A DNA stretch of 64,000 nucleotides, from contig NZ_JAKNTW010000001.1 of assembly GCF_022213955.1 (NCBI RefSeq), forward strand, positions 558,001 through 622,000, given 5' to 3'. The stretch comes from Dolomitihabitans soli. GTDB taxonomy: Bacteria > Actinomycetota > Actinomycetes > Streptosporangiales > Streptosporangiaceae. This document shows, piece after piece, positions 1-8,480 of this stretch (its first letter is position 1; every line of letters begins with the position of its first letter). The notes beneath the pieces were generated by a model, which saw only the letters and a list, made by a program, of their open reading frames with translations, made no database searches and was not told the DNA's origin. The position numbers and the translations under genes were made by a program.

Positions 1-1
1 C

Positions 2-286
2 GGGATCGCCCCGTCGCTGTCGATCCTGCCGGAGGGCATGCGGCACCTGGCCGGCGAGTCGATCACCGGTACGAGGGCGGCCGCCGAGGCCCTGGGCGCG
101 CGGGGCGCCGCCCTGATCGAGCCGTCCAACACCGCCTTCCTGAACGGCATGCACACCACCGCGCTCGTCTCGGCCGCGATCGCGCTCATCGGCGCTCTCA
201 TGGTGGTGCGGTGGCTCCCCGGAAAGAACGCGGCGGAAGCTCCGCACGCGGCCCAGGAACAGCCTAAGGAACCGGCTGTAGTGTGA
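2..286 (+). CDS. MFS transporter, C-terminal fragment (cut by window start)
   Basis: The reading frame is open from base 2 and ends with TGA at 284-286, so only the last 94 residues are visible. They contain one clear membrane segment (ALVSAAIALIGALMVVRWL) followed by a charged, Ala/Pro/Glu-rich tail, which is how 14-helix EmrB/QacA-type exporters usually end. The TetR gene starts 7 bases downstream on the same strand, so exporter and regulator probably form one unit. The substrate cannot be told from this end. Assignment to the MFS superfamily is by the C-terminal helix and the TetR neighbour, not by a catalytic motif. Confidence 0.6.
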   Translation, partial: GIAPSLSILPEGMRHLAGESITGTRAAAEALGARGAALIEPSNTAFLNGMHTTALVSAAIALIGALMVVRWLPGKNAAEAPHAAQEQPKEPAVV

Positions 287-293
287 GGTCCCG

Positions 294-917
294 ATGACGA
301 CGTATGGAACGGCGGAAGGGACGGCCCGCCCCGCGGGCCGTCCCCGGTCCGCGCGAGCGGAGAAGGCCATTCTCGACGCCACCCTCGACCTGATCGGCGA
401 GGGGATAGGCATCGCGGAGCTGACCATCGAGGCGATCGCCACCCGCGCCGGCGTGGGTAAGACCACGATCTACCGGCGCTGGTCCAACAAGGAGGACCTG
501 GTCGTCGACGCGCTCGCGGCGCTCAAGGCTCCCCTGCCGCCGCTCCGCGGCGTCACCGCACGCGAAGATCTGATCACGTACCTCAACGCGATCAAGGAAG
601 AGGCCGTGCTGCCGCGCAACCGGTGCGTGATGAACATCGCGATGAGCGAGTACGACCGCCACCCGCGGCTGGCCAAGCGCTTCCACGATGTCGCCATCGA
701 GCCGCGCAGGCGCATCCTGCGCGAGGTCCTGCAACGCGGGGTCGACCGCGGCGAACTGCGGGCCGATCTCGACATCGAGACCGCGATGGCGACCGTGGTC
801 GGCACCATGATGTGGCGCACCAAGTGGCTCAAATCGATCGACGAGCTGCCCGATGACCTCGCCGATACCATCGTCAACGAGCTGATGGCCGGCCTCGGCG
901 GTGCGGGACCGCGCTAG
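294..917 (+). CDS. TetR/AcrR family transcriptional regulator
   Basis: This is a 207-residue TetR-type repressor. The N-terminal helix-turn-helix is at about residues 40-62 (IATRAGVGKTTIYRRWSNKE), with the typical GVGKTTIYRRW recognition helix. The remaining all-helical part would be the ligand pocket and dimer interface. The ATG at 294 lies 7 bases after the stop of the upstream exporter fragment, so the two are likely co-transcribed and the protein probably controls that exporter. The ligand is unknown. I saw no clear palindromic operator inside the window, but the exporter promoter lies outside it. Confidence 0.9.
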   Translation: MTTYGTAEGTARPAGRPRSARAEKAILDATLDLIGEGIGIAELTIEAIATRAGVGKTTIYRRWSNKEDLVVDALAALKAPLPPLRGVTAREDLITYLNAIKEEAVLPRNRCVMNIAMSEYDRHPRLAKRFHDVAIEPRRRILREVLQRGVDRGELRADLDIETAMATVVGTMMWRTKWLKSIDELPDDLADTIVNELMAGLGGAGPR

Positions 918-958
918 ACCTCTAGGCAAAACCTGAACATTGTTCTACTCTCGCGCCC

Positions 959-2977
959 ATGCAGCTGGTGCGCAGGGTCGTGACAGTGATCGTGTTGAGC
1001 CTGGGGATGCTCCTTCCGGCAGCCGCGGCGCTGGCGCACGAGGAGCGGGAGGTGACGCTGCCCGACGGCTCGGGCAGCGTGCCGGTCCACCGCGCCGCCG
1101 AGCCCGATCTGCTGGTCTGCAAGAGCGACCGAGCCGACTTCGAACGGCGGATCTCCGGCTTCCCCGCCGAGCTCCGCGCACGCAACCTGTCGCTGTTCGA
1201 ACAGTGCCAGAAGGACGGCTATCGCCACCTCCAGCAGGCCGTGGACGAGGTCGACCGGGCGGGCATGAACATCGCCGTCCTCCCCGGCCTCTACCTGGAG
1301 GAGCCGAGCCTCCCCGAACCGGCGGGCGCGTGCGCGAACCTCCCCGCCCGGTGGTCCGACTTGGGCTACCAGATCCTCTCCTTCGAACAACAGCGGCAGT
1401 GCCCGCACAACCAGAACCTGGTCGCCATCCTCGGCATCGAGGACCTGCAGATCGAGGGCACCGGCGCGAGCCCGCTCGACGTCGTCGTGGACGCGCAGTA
1501 CCGCAAGCTCAACGCGATCCGCGCCGACTCCAGCGACGGCGTCTACTTCCGCAACTTCACCGCCCAGCGGACCACGTTCAACTCCCTCTACATCCTGGCC
1601 ACGGACGGCTTCGTCATCGACGGCATGCTGACCCGCTGGAACGACGAGTACGGCTTCCTCACCTTCGCCAGCGACCACGGCCTCTACACCGGCTGCGAGT
1701 CCTACGGCAACGGCGACTCCGGCATCTACCCCGGCAGCGCCTCCGACATCAACACCGGCCGCGGCCACGTGGTCCCGCGCTACGCCATCGAGATCCGGAA
1801 CTGCAGAAGCCACCACAACATGGTCGGCTACTCGGGTACGGCCGGCGACTCGGTCTGGGCGCACGACAACGAGTTCTTCCAGAACATGGGCGGCGCCTCG
1901 ATGGACAGCGCCTTCCCCGGCCACCCGGGCCTGCCGCAGAACCACGCCAAGTTCGAGCGCAACCTCATCTACGACAACAACCAGGACTACTACCGCCACG
2001 TCGCCGACGGCACCTGCGCGAAGCCGGCCGCCGAACGCGGCTACGAGCAGGGTGTCGTCTGCCCGCAGATCGGCATGCCGCCCGGCAGCGGCGTCATCAC
2101 GGCGGGCGGCAACTACAACGTGTTCCGCGGCAACCGGATCTGGGGACACACCCGAGCCGCCTTCTGGCTGCTCGCCGTACCCGCCTTCATCCGTGGCGAG
2201 GAGAGCTGGGCCAAGCAGTTCGACACCTCCCACCACAACCTCTACACCGGCAACACGCTGGGTGTCTCCGCGGCCGGCGAGCGGCGGCCCAACGCCGCCG
2301 AGGTCTACTGGGACGGGCAGGGCGCGGGCAACTGCTGGCAGGTCACCGGCCCCTCCACCCCGTGGGCGCTGCCGCGCTGCGCCGCCGGCGCGGGCTTCTC
2401 GGCCGAGCCCGTCACCGTCTCGGGGCCCGCCCGGGTGCTCGGCGAGCCGGTCAAGTTGGCCAAGGGCTACCTGTGCAACGACTACAGCGTGCGGGAACGG
2501 CGGCTGCCCGCCGGCTGCGACTGGTACGGCGCGGCCGGGGTGGGCCGGGTGGAGGTGCAGATCGCGCTCGCCGTCTCCCTGATCCTCGGACTGGTCGCCC
2601 TCCTGCTGTGGCGGCGCAGGCTCGGGCGCGGCGTGGCGGCGGGCGTCGTGACGCTGCTGGGCGTGGTGGGCCTGACGCTGGACGTGGTGGGAGCCGCGTT
2701 CGAGTACACCCTGGTGCCGGCGGCGGCGCTGTTGCTGATGGGCCTGTGGTGGATCGGGGCGGGGCTGCGGCTGCGCGGGGCGTTCGGCTGGGCCACGGTC
2801 GTGCTGGGCATCCTCGCCCTGGCCGACGCGTTCGACAAGGCGGTGCTGATGATCCCCTGGCTGCCGGTGGGGCCGGGGTGGATCCGCGGCCTCCTCACCG
2901 TCGTGTGGGTGCTGTGGGCGGTGGTCGTCCTCGCGCCCAGGTCCCGCCGGGCCGTACCCGCGGAGGCGGCGGGATGA
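959..2977 (+). CDS. Secreted right-handed beta-helix protein with C-terminal membrane domain
   Basis: The 672-residue protein begins with a signal peptide (residues 1-22, ending ALA) and has a long middle region rich in short Asn/Gly/Asp-bearing strands (YRKLNAIRADSSDGVYFRNF, HHNMVGYSGTAGDSVWAHDN) typical of right-handed parallel beta-helix repeats. Four or five hydrophobic segments follow from about residue 525 (IALAVSLILGLVALLLW onward). The beta-helix would sit outside the cell, anchored by the C-terminal membrane bundle. No catalytic residues of a pectate lyase or glycosidase can be assigned. The stop overlaps an ATG at 2974, and the following lipoprotein and membrane protein look like partners. 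There is no good ribosome binding site before the ATG; a TACTCT hexamer at 947-952 would fit a leaderless transcript. Confidence 0.8.
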   Translation: MQLVRRVVTVIVLSLGMLLPAAAALAHEEREVTLPDGSGSVPVHRAAEPDLLVCKSDRADFERRISGFPAELRARNLSLFEQCQKDGYRHLQQAVDEVDRAGMNIAVLPGLYLEEPSLPEPAGACANLPARWSDLGYQILSFEQQRQCPHNQNLVAILGIEDLQIEGTGASPLDVVVDAQYRKLNAIRADSSDGVYFRNFTAQRTTFNSLYILATDGFVIDGMLTRWNDEYGFLTFASDHGLYTGCESYGNGDSGIYPGSASDINTGRGHVVPRYAIEIRNCRSHHNMVGYSGTAGDSVWAHDNEFFQNMGGASMDSAFPGHPGLPQNHAKFERNLIYDNNQDYYRHVADGTCAKPAAERGYEQGVVCPQIGMPPGSGVITAGGNYNVFRGNRIWGHTRAAFWLLAVPAFIRGEESWAKQFDTSHHNLYTGNTLGVSAAGERRPNAAEVYWDGQGAGNCWQVTGPSTPWALPRCAAGAGFSAEPVTVSGPARVLGEPVKLAKGYLCNDYSVRERRLPAGCDWYGAAGVGRVEVQIALAVSLILGLVALLLWRRRLGRGVAAGVVTLLGVVGLTLDVVGAAFEYTLVPAAALLLMGLWWIGAGLRLRGAFGWATVVLGILALADAFDKAVLMIPWLPVGPGWIRGLLTVVWVLWAVVVLAPRSRRAVPAEAAG

Positions 2978-3000
2978 GCGGACAGGCCTCCTTCGGGTTC

Positions 3001-3107
3001 GGGTCTCGCCGGGGCGTGCTGTCCAGGGTGGTCCTCGTGCTCGGATTCGGCCGTGCCGTACTCCCCGAGGCCGGTGGGAAGGCCATGCGCGGGTCTCGCC
3101 GGGGCGT
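3001..3107 (+). repeat. 17-bp direct repeat near the lipoprotein start
   Basis: The 17 bases gggtctcgccggggcgt occur identically at 3001-3017 and 3091-3107, 90 bp apart and in the same reading phase. The second copy lies just after ATG 3085, so the 2974-3084 stretch may be a local duplication that extended the frame. Confidence 0.7.
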
Positions 3108-3855
3108 TCCCGCGGCGACGACGATGGGAGGGCTGGTGGCCTGCCTGGCGGCCACCTTGATCGTCGCCGGGTGCGCCGCTCCCGCGACGACGCATCACAA
3201 CCCGGGCACCGACCACGGCGTGGCCGGCGGCGCGTCGCCCGAGGCGGGCGGCCTGCGCGAGGCGTCCGGCGGGCAGTCGATCACGCTGGAGGTCCGCCGC
3301 GACACCGTCTCCGGCTGGAACGTCCACGTCGCCGCCGAGGGCTTCCGCTTCACCCCCGACAGCGTGGGCGGCGCGGCCATCCCCGGCTCCGGCCACGTCC
3401 GCCTGTACCTCGACGGTGAGCGGATCGCCCGTCTGTACGGCCCGTGGTACCACCTCGACGCGCGAGCCGTACCCGCCGGCACGCACGAACTGAAGGCCGA
3501 ACTCGTCGCGGACGACCACACCGCGTGGTCCCGCGACGGGCGGCCCATCACCGCGACCACCACCCTCGGCGCCGCCACCCCCGGGGCCGCCGGGCCGAAG
3601 GAGATCCGGCTGGGCGTGGCCGGCGGCAGGACCGTGTCGCCGCTCGCCCGGGTCGAGGTCGCGAAGGGCGCCCGGATCCGCCTGATCGTCACCTCGGACG
3701 TCCCCGACGAGGTCCACGTCCACGGCTACGACCTGGCCCGGCCGCTCACCCCCGGCAAGGCCGTGACCCTCGACTTCACCGCGTCCGAGTCCGGCCTCTT
3801 CGAGGTGGAGACGCACGAGTCCGGCCTCGTCCTCACCCAGCTGGCCGTGCGGTGA
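3085..3855 (+). CDS. Lipoprotein with C-terminal cupredoxin-like domain
   Basis: I place the start at ATG 3085 because it gives a normal lipoprotein signal (LIVAGC, Cys at residue 30) preceded by GGGAAGG. The in-frame ATG at 2974 overlaps the previous stop but would put 67 residues before the lipobox. After the lipid-linked Cys there is a His/Gly/Ser linker, a middle beta domain (residues about 60-160), and a C-terminal domain of about 85 residues with a DEVHVHGYD motif and a final FEVETHESG, the pattern of cupredoxin-fold proteins in which His residues bind copper. Copper binding is inferred. It sits between the beta-helix protein and a polytopic membrane protein, suggesting a cell-surface, possibly metal-related, locus. 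Confidence 0.75.
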   Translation: MRGSRRGVPAATTMGGLVACLAATLIVAGCAAPATTHHNPGTDHGVAGGASPEAGGLREASGGQSITLEVRRDTVSGWNVHVAAEGFRFTPDSVGGAAIPGSGHVRLYLDGERIARLYGPWYHLDARAVPAGTHELKAELVADDHTAWSRDGRPITATTTLGAATPGAAGPKEIRLGVAGGRTVSPLARVEVAKGARIRLIVTSDVPDEVHVHGYDLARPLTPGKAVTLDFTASESGLFEVETHESGLVLTQLAVR

Positions 3856-4200
3856 TGGGCGGGTCGGCGGTGGTCGTTCGGTGGCCTGGGCCCTTCTTTC
3901 CGAGTCGGGTGTGGTGATGGGGCGCTGGTGTCTGGTCCTGTCCTCACTCGGTTGGCTGTGCGGTGATGGGCGGGTCGGCGGTGGTCGTTCGGTGGCCTGG
4001 GTCCCTCTTTCCGAGTCGGGTGTGGTGATGGGGCGCTGGTGTCTGGTCCTGTCCTCACTCGGTTGGCTGTGCGGTGATGGGCGGGCCGGCGTTGTCCTTG
4101 CCCGTGGTCGTTCGGTGGCCGGGGTTCTTCTCTTCGAGTCGGGTGCGGTGATGGGGGTGCCTGGTCTGGTCCTCGCCCATGACCGTGTTGGTGTGCCGGT
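3850..4200 (+). repeat. 111-bp tandem repeat, two near-identical copies and a diverged third
   Basis: The unit starts CGGTGATGGGCGGG at 3850, 3961 and 4072, so the period is exactly 111 bases. Copies one and two differ at only a few positions; the third carries a short insertion and diverges after about 4110. Because 111 is a multiple of three, several frames stay open (for example 3881-4237 on the + strand), which gives false repetitive ORFs. The array fills the whole gap between the lipoprotein stop and the membrane protein start. No spacer structure like CRISPR is present. Confidence 0.85.
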
Positions 4201-4233
4201 GTCCGTTCCTGTCCTCGCCGGGGCGGGCGTGGG

Positions 4234-5568
4234 GTGATGGGGGTGTCGGGGCTGGGGCTCGTACTCGCGCACGGCCGTCCGGTGCCGGGTGTGCTGGCGC
4301 ACGGGGTGGGGGCACGGCATGATCTGCCGATTCCGCTGTTCTACGCGTTCGCGGGGGCGTTCGGGGCGCTCATGGTGTCGTTCGTGGCGCTTGGGCTGTT
4401 GTGGGCTGATTCGCGGTTCAGGGGCGGAGCCGCAGGTCGCGCGCTGAGGCTGGGGTTCCTGGACGGCGGCGTGTTCAGGTGGGGGATGCGGGCGGCCGGG
4501 CTCGCGGCGACGGTGTTCCTGCTGGCCGTGACCGTGCTCGGGCCCGACGACCCGGCGGTCAATCCCGCCGCGCACCTGGTCTACGTGGTCTTCTGGGTCG
4601 GCCTGGTGCCCGCGTCGCTGCTGTTCGGCCCGGTCTGGAAGCTGCTCAACCCGTTGCGGACGGTCCATCTCCTGCTCAGGGTCGCACCCTCCGCGCCGCT
4701 GCCGGACCGGCTCGGGTACTGGCCCGCCGCCGCCGGCCTGGCCGCGTTCACCTGGGTCGAGCTGGTGTCACCCGACCCCGCCTCCACGACCACGCTGCTG
4801 ATCCTGCTCACCGCGTACGGCACGGCGCAGCTGGCCGGCTCCCTGAGGTACGGCCAGGCGTGGTTCGACAGGTGCGACGCGTTCGAGGTCTACTCCGCGC
4901 TCATCGGCAGCCTGTCACCGCTGGGCCGCAGGGACGACGGCAGGATCGTCGTCAGGAACCCGCTGGACGGGCTCGACGCCGTGCGGCCCGCCCCCGGACT
5001 GATCGCCACGGTGTGCGTCATGCTCGGCTCCACCGGCTACGACGGGTTCGCCGGCTCCCCGTGGTGGACCGGCGTCCTGCAGTCGGGACCGCTGGGCCCC
5101 GCGATCACCGGGACGCTGGGCCTGTCCGGCGCGGTCATGCTGGTGGCGGTGCTCTACACGGCGTGCCTGGGACTCGCGGGCCTGATCGGCGGGACCCGCG
5201 GGCTGACCGGCGCCTTCGCCCACTCGCTGGTGCCGATCGCGGTCGGCTACCTCGTCGCGCACTACTTCTCGCTGCTGGTCATCGAGGGACAGCAGGCGGT
5301 GATCATGGCCTCCGACCCGCTCGGCACCGGGGCGAACCTGTTCGGCACGGCCGGGCTGACGGCGGACGAGGAGATCGTGTCACCCGGCACGATCGCGGTC
5401 GTGCAGGTGTTGGCGATCGTGATCGGCCACGTGCTGGGGGTGGTCGCCGCGCACGACAGATCGGTGCGGCTGCTGCCGCCGCGCGCCGCTGTGGCCGGGC
5501 AGATCCCGCTGCTCGTGCTGATGGTCTGCTACACGGTGGGCGGCCTGGCCCTGCTGTTCGCGGCGTGA
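4234..5568 (+). CDS. Polytopic membrane protein of unknown function
   Basis: The 444-residue product is strongly hydrophobic, with about ten predicted membrane segments (IPLFYAFAGAFGALMVSFVA near residue 33, AAGLAATVFLLAVTVL near 87, LVYVVFWVGLVPASLLFGPV near 112, and others to the last, LLVLMVCYTVGGLALLFA). A repeated PVWKLLNPLR-type loop is seen near residue 135. The start may be GTG 4234 or the adjacent ATG 4237. It is the third gene of the beta-helix/lipoprotein set on the same strand and probably works with them at the membrane. I do not recognise a characterised family. Confidence 0.8.
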   Translation: MMGVSGLGLVLAHGRPVPGVLAHGVGARHDLPIPLFYAFAGAFGALMVSFVALGLLWADSRFRGGAAGRALRLGFLDGGVFRWGMRAAGLAATVFLLAVTVLGPDDPAVNPAAHLVYVVFWVGLVPASLLFGPVWKLLNPLRTVHLLLRVAPSAPLPDRLGYWPAAAGLAAFTWVELVSPDPASTTTLLILLTAYGTAQLAGSLRYGQAWFDRCDAFEVYSALIGSLSPLGRRDDGRIVVRNPLDGLDAVRPAPGLIATVCVMLGSTGYDGFAGSPWWTGVLQSGPLGPAITGTLGLSGAVMLVAVLYTACLGLAGLIGGTRGLTGAFAHSLVPIAVGYLVAHYFSLLVIEGQQAVIMASDPLGTGANLFGTAGLTADEEIVSPGTIAVVQVLAIVIGHVLGVVAAHDRSVRLLPPRAAVAGQIPLLVLMVCYTVGGLALLFAA

Positions 5569-5605
5569 TCGGCTGCACCGCCCCAGGCCCGGTGCCCCGC
5601 CGACC

Positions 5606-5828
5606 GTGGCCGGGTGCCGTGACCGGATGCAGGAGCCGGATGCAGGAGCCGGATGCCGCGACCGCATGCCGCGACCGCATGCCGCGACCGCATGCCGCGA
5701 TCTGGTGTCGTGATCGGCTGCCGCGACCGGCTGCCGCGACCGGCCGTTGCGATCGGGTGCCGTGATCGGGTGCCGTAGCTGGGTGCTGTGGCCGGGCACT
5801 GCGACCGGGTGCCGTGGCCGTATGTCGC
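5606..5828 (+). repeat. Degenerate 12-bp tandem repeat array
   Basis: The gap before the TetR gene is made of about eighteen units around the pattern cgaccgggtgccg with a 12-base period; the cleanest run is the three identical gcatgccgcgacc steps near 5665-5700. Units drift by one to three bases. No gene is supported inside it; the period, a multiple of three, keeps frames open and explains the spurious Arg/Ser/His-rich ORFs on both strands. Confidence 0.75.
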
Positions 5829-5847
5829 GACCAGGCAGGATGAGCGT

Positions 5848-6444
5848 ATGGAATCGGTGCGCAGGACCCCGGTGCAGCAGCGCAGCGTGGAACGGGTCAA
5901 CCAGATGCTCGACGCCGCGGCCGCGCTGCTCGACGAGGGCGGCTATGAGGCGCTGAGTACCCGGGCCGTGGCGGAGCGGGCGGGGTTGCCGATCGGTTCG
6001 ATCTACCGCTTCTTCCGCGACAAACGCGGCCTGGCCGACGCGCTCGCCCGCCGCAACCTGGAGCGTTTCGCCGACCGGGTGGCGGACCGGCTCGACGAGG
6101 TCACCGGCTGGGAGGGCGTGGTGGACGCCGTCGTCGACGAGTACGTTGAGATGAAGCGCCGGGTTCCGGGCTTCGCCGTACTCGACTTCAGCGGCAACGG
6201 CCTGGTGGCCGACGAGCTGACCGGCCTCCTCGCGTCCTGGCTGACGCCGGTGGCGGGGCACACCCTGGGCCGTACCCTGCTGATCGCGGTGGAGGCCGCG
6301 GACGGGCTGCTCAAGCTCGCCTTCAGGGACGCCCCCTCCGGCGACCCCGGCCTCATCGCGGAGACGAAGGAGTTGCTCCTCGCCTACCTGGCACGCAGGG
6401 TGGAGAACGGGGTCATGAGCCGACCTCGCGCCACCGGTTCGTGA
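5848..6444 (+). CDS. TetR/AcrR family transcriptional regulator
   Basis: A 198-residue TetR protein. I choose ATG 5848, preceded by AGGA, since 13 residues later the conserved N-terminal helix starts; the longer frame from 5788 would read into the 12-bp repeat array. The helix-turn-helix is at about residues 36-58 (VAERAGLPIGSIYRFFRDKR). The C-terminal domain (FSGNGLVADELTGLLASWL) resembles the TetR_C group found in many actinomycete regulators. Its last 32 bases overlap the end of nadE on the opposite strand, so the two genes are convergent and overlapping. Its target is not evident from the neighbours. Confidence 0.88.
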   Translation: MESVRRTPVQQRSVERVNQMLDAAAALLDEGGYEALSTRAVAERAGLPIGSIYRFFRDKRGLADALARRNLERFADRVADRLDEVTGWEGVVDAVVDEYVEMKRRVPGFAVLDFSGNGLVADELTGLLASWLTPVAGHTLGRTLLIAVEAADGLLKLAFRDAPSGDPGLIAETKELLLAYLARRVENGVMSRPRATGS

Positions 6445-8197
6445 TGGGCAGGCGGCGGTCCCGGCCGAAGTTCTTCGGCGTGATCTTCGGCCCCGGCGGA
6501 TACTGCCTGCGCTTGTACTCCGCGACGTCCACCAGCCTGATCACCCGCGTCACCAGCGCGGGATCGTGACCGGCGGCGATCAGCTCCTCCCGGCCCATGT
6601 CCTTCTCGACGTAGTCGTCCAGGAGCCGGTCGAGCACCTCGTACGGCGGCAGCGAGTCGGTGTCGCGCTGGTCGGGGCGCAGCTCGGCGCTCGGCTCCTT
6701 CTCGATGGAGTTCTCCGGGATGGGCGGGCGGGCGAAGCCGTACAGGAAGTCGGCCGGGCCGCTTTGCTCGTTGCGCCACCTGGCGAGCTGCCAGACCATC
6801 GTCTTCGGCACGTCCTTGATCGGCGCGTAGCCGCCCGCCGAGTCGCCGTAGAGGGTGGAGTAGCCGGTGGCCAGCTCACTCTTGTTGCCGGTGGTGAGCA
6901 CCAGGTGGCCGTGCTCGTTCGACAGGCTCATCAGCAGCATGCCGCGCACCCGCGCCTGGAGGTTCTCCGCGGCCAGGCCGCTGATCTCGATCTCCTTCTC
7001 GAACGCGTCGACGATGCCCTCGATCGGCACCACCCGGGATCGCAGCCCCTGCCGCTCGACGAGATCCTGCGCGTCGTCGAGCGAGTGCTCGGTGGAGTAG
7101 CGGGACGGCATCAGCACCACGTTGACCCGGTCGGGCCCGATGGCGTCGGCGGCGATCGTGGCGGTCAGCGCGGAGTCGATGCCGCCGGACAGGCCGAAGA
7201 TCACTGAGTCGAAGCCGTTCTTGGCCGCGTAGTCGCGGACTCCCAGCACGAGCGCGGAGTAGACCTCGGCCAGATCGTCGAGCCGGGGGGCCAGCCGCGG
7301 GGGCTCGGGAGCCGGCGCGGACGCGGGCGGGGTGTCCAGCACGAGGCGTTCGACGGTGATCACGCTGCCGTCGCCCGCGTCGTAGGGGTAGAGCCCCGGT
7401 GCGATGCTCTCGTCGGCGGGCGGCACCTCCAGATCGGCGACCAGCAGCTCCTCGGTGAACTGCGCCGCGCGCGCGATCAGCTCGCCGTCCGCCCCCACGA
7501 TGATCGAGTCACCGTCGAAGATCAGCTCATCCTGCCCGCCGACCTGGTTGGCGTACGCCAGCGCGCAGCCCGCCTCCCGTGCCCGGCGCGCGACCAGCTC
7601 CAGGCGGAAGTCGTCCTTCTCCCGCTCGTACGGCGAGGCGTTCGGCGCCACCAGCAGCCCGGCGCCCGCCTGGCCCACCACGGCGACGGGCCCGCCCTCC
7701 TGCCACAGGTCCTCGCAGACCGCCACGGCCACGTCGACGCCGTGCAGCCGGAAGATGGGCAGCCGGTCGCCCCTGACGAAGTAGCGGTACTCGTCGAAAA
7801 CGCCGTAGTTGGGCAGGTGGTGCTTCGCCGTACGGGTGCGGACGGCGCCGCGGTGGATCAGGGCGGCGGCGTCCAGCGGCGCGCCCTTGGGCTGGCCGGC
7901 CCGCGGTGCGAGGTTGGCCCGGTCGACGTAGCCGACCACGACCGGGATCTCGCCCAGTCCTTCCGCGGCCAGGCGCGTGGCCACCGCGTCGAGGGTCGCG
8001 ATGGACGCGTCGACGAAGGAGGTGCGCAGCACCAGATCCTCGGCGGGATAGCCGGTGAGGAACATCTCGGTGAACACGACGAGCTGCGCGCCGCGATCGG
8101 CGGCGCGGCGGGTCCACTCGACCAGTTTGGCGGCGTTGCCGTCGAGGTCACCGACCGTCGGATTGCTCTGGGCCAGGGCGACGCGGAGAGTTACCAC
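6413..8197 (-). CDS. nadE: Glutamine-dependent NAD(+) synthetase
   Basis: Converts deamido-NAD to NAD using ATP and ammonia released from glutamine. The 594-residue protein has an N-terminal nitrilase-type amidase domain (residues about 1-270) with the triad region FTEMFLTGYPAEDL (Glu), KHHLPNYGVFDE (Lys) and AVCEDLW (Cys161), then a synthetase domain with the P-loop SGGIDS at 337-342 and the downstream TGNKSELATGYSTLYGD signature. I use GTG 8197 since homologs begin at this VTLRVALAQSNPTVGD-type N-terminus; the frame continues upstream to 8698 only by absence of stops. It ends convergently, overlapping the TetR gene by 32 bases. Confidence 0.95.
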   Translation of the reverse strand: MVTLRVALAQSNPTVGDLDGNAAKLVEWTRRAADRGAQLVVFTEMFLTGYPAEDLVLRTSFVDASIATLDAVATRLAAEGLGEIPVVVGYVDRANLAPRAGQPKGAPLDAAALIHRGAVRTRTAKHHLPNYGVFDEYRYFVRGDRLPIFRLHGVDVAVAVCEDLWQEGGPVAVVGQAGAGLLVAPNASPYEREKDDFRLELVARRAREAGCALAYANQVGGQDELIFDGDSIIVGADGELIARAAQFTEELLVADLEVPPADESIAPGLYPYDAGDGSVITVERLVLDTPPASAPAPEPPRLAPRLDDLAEVYSALVLGVRDYAAKNGFDSVIFGLSGGIDSALTATIAADAIGPDRVNVVLMPSRYSTEHSLDDAQDLVERQGLRSRVVPIEGIVDAFEKEIEISGLAAENLQARVRGMLLMSLSNEHGHLVLTTGNKSELATGYSTLYGDSAGGYAPIKDVPKTMVWQLARWRNEQSGPADFLYGFARPPIPENSIEKEPSAELRPDQRDTDSLPPYEVLDRLLDDYVEKDMGREELIAAGHDPALVTRVIRLVDVAEYKRRQYPPGPKITPKNFGRDRRLPITNRWREVGS

Positions 8198-8480
8198 GCG
8201 CCCCAGCCTATTCCCACTCCCGCGCGCCGATTGATGGGGGAGGCGGGCAAGCCCGATTCCGGACAGGCCGCCGGCGGGCGAATCGGAAGGCCGGTTCCCA
8301 CGGCAGACCGGGACGGCAGTCCCGCCGGGCAGATCAGATAGACCGGCCGGGCCCGGCGGTGGCGTCCGCGTGGCCCGGCCGCCGCCGGGTCCAGGCCGTG
8401 ACGGAATGTGAGGTCGCCGGGGTCCCGTTCGTGGCGGAACGCGATGCCCGGGTCCCCGGTCGCGAGGGGAGGCGAGCAGG

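Noticed and set aside
940-3084. Long + strand frame upstream of the lipoprotein
   Set aside because: It runs in another frame through the beta-helix gene; the lipoprotein needs only the start at 3085 or 2974.
3850-4200. CRISPR array
   Set aside because: Repeats are adjacent 111-bp units without short unique spacers and no cas genes are present.
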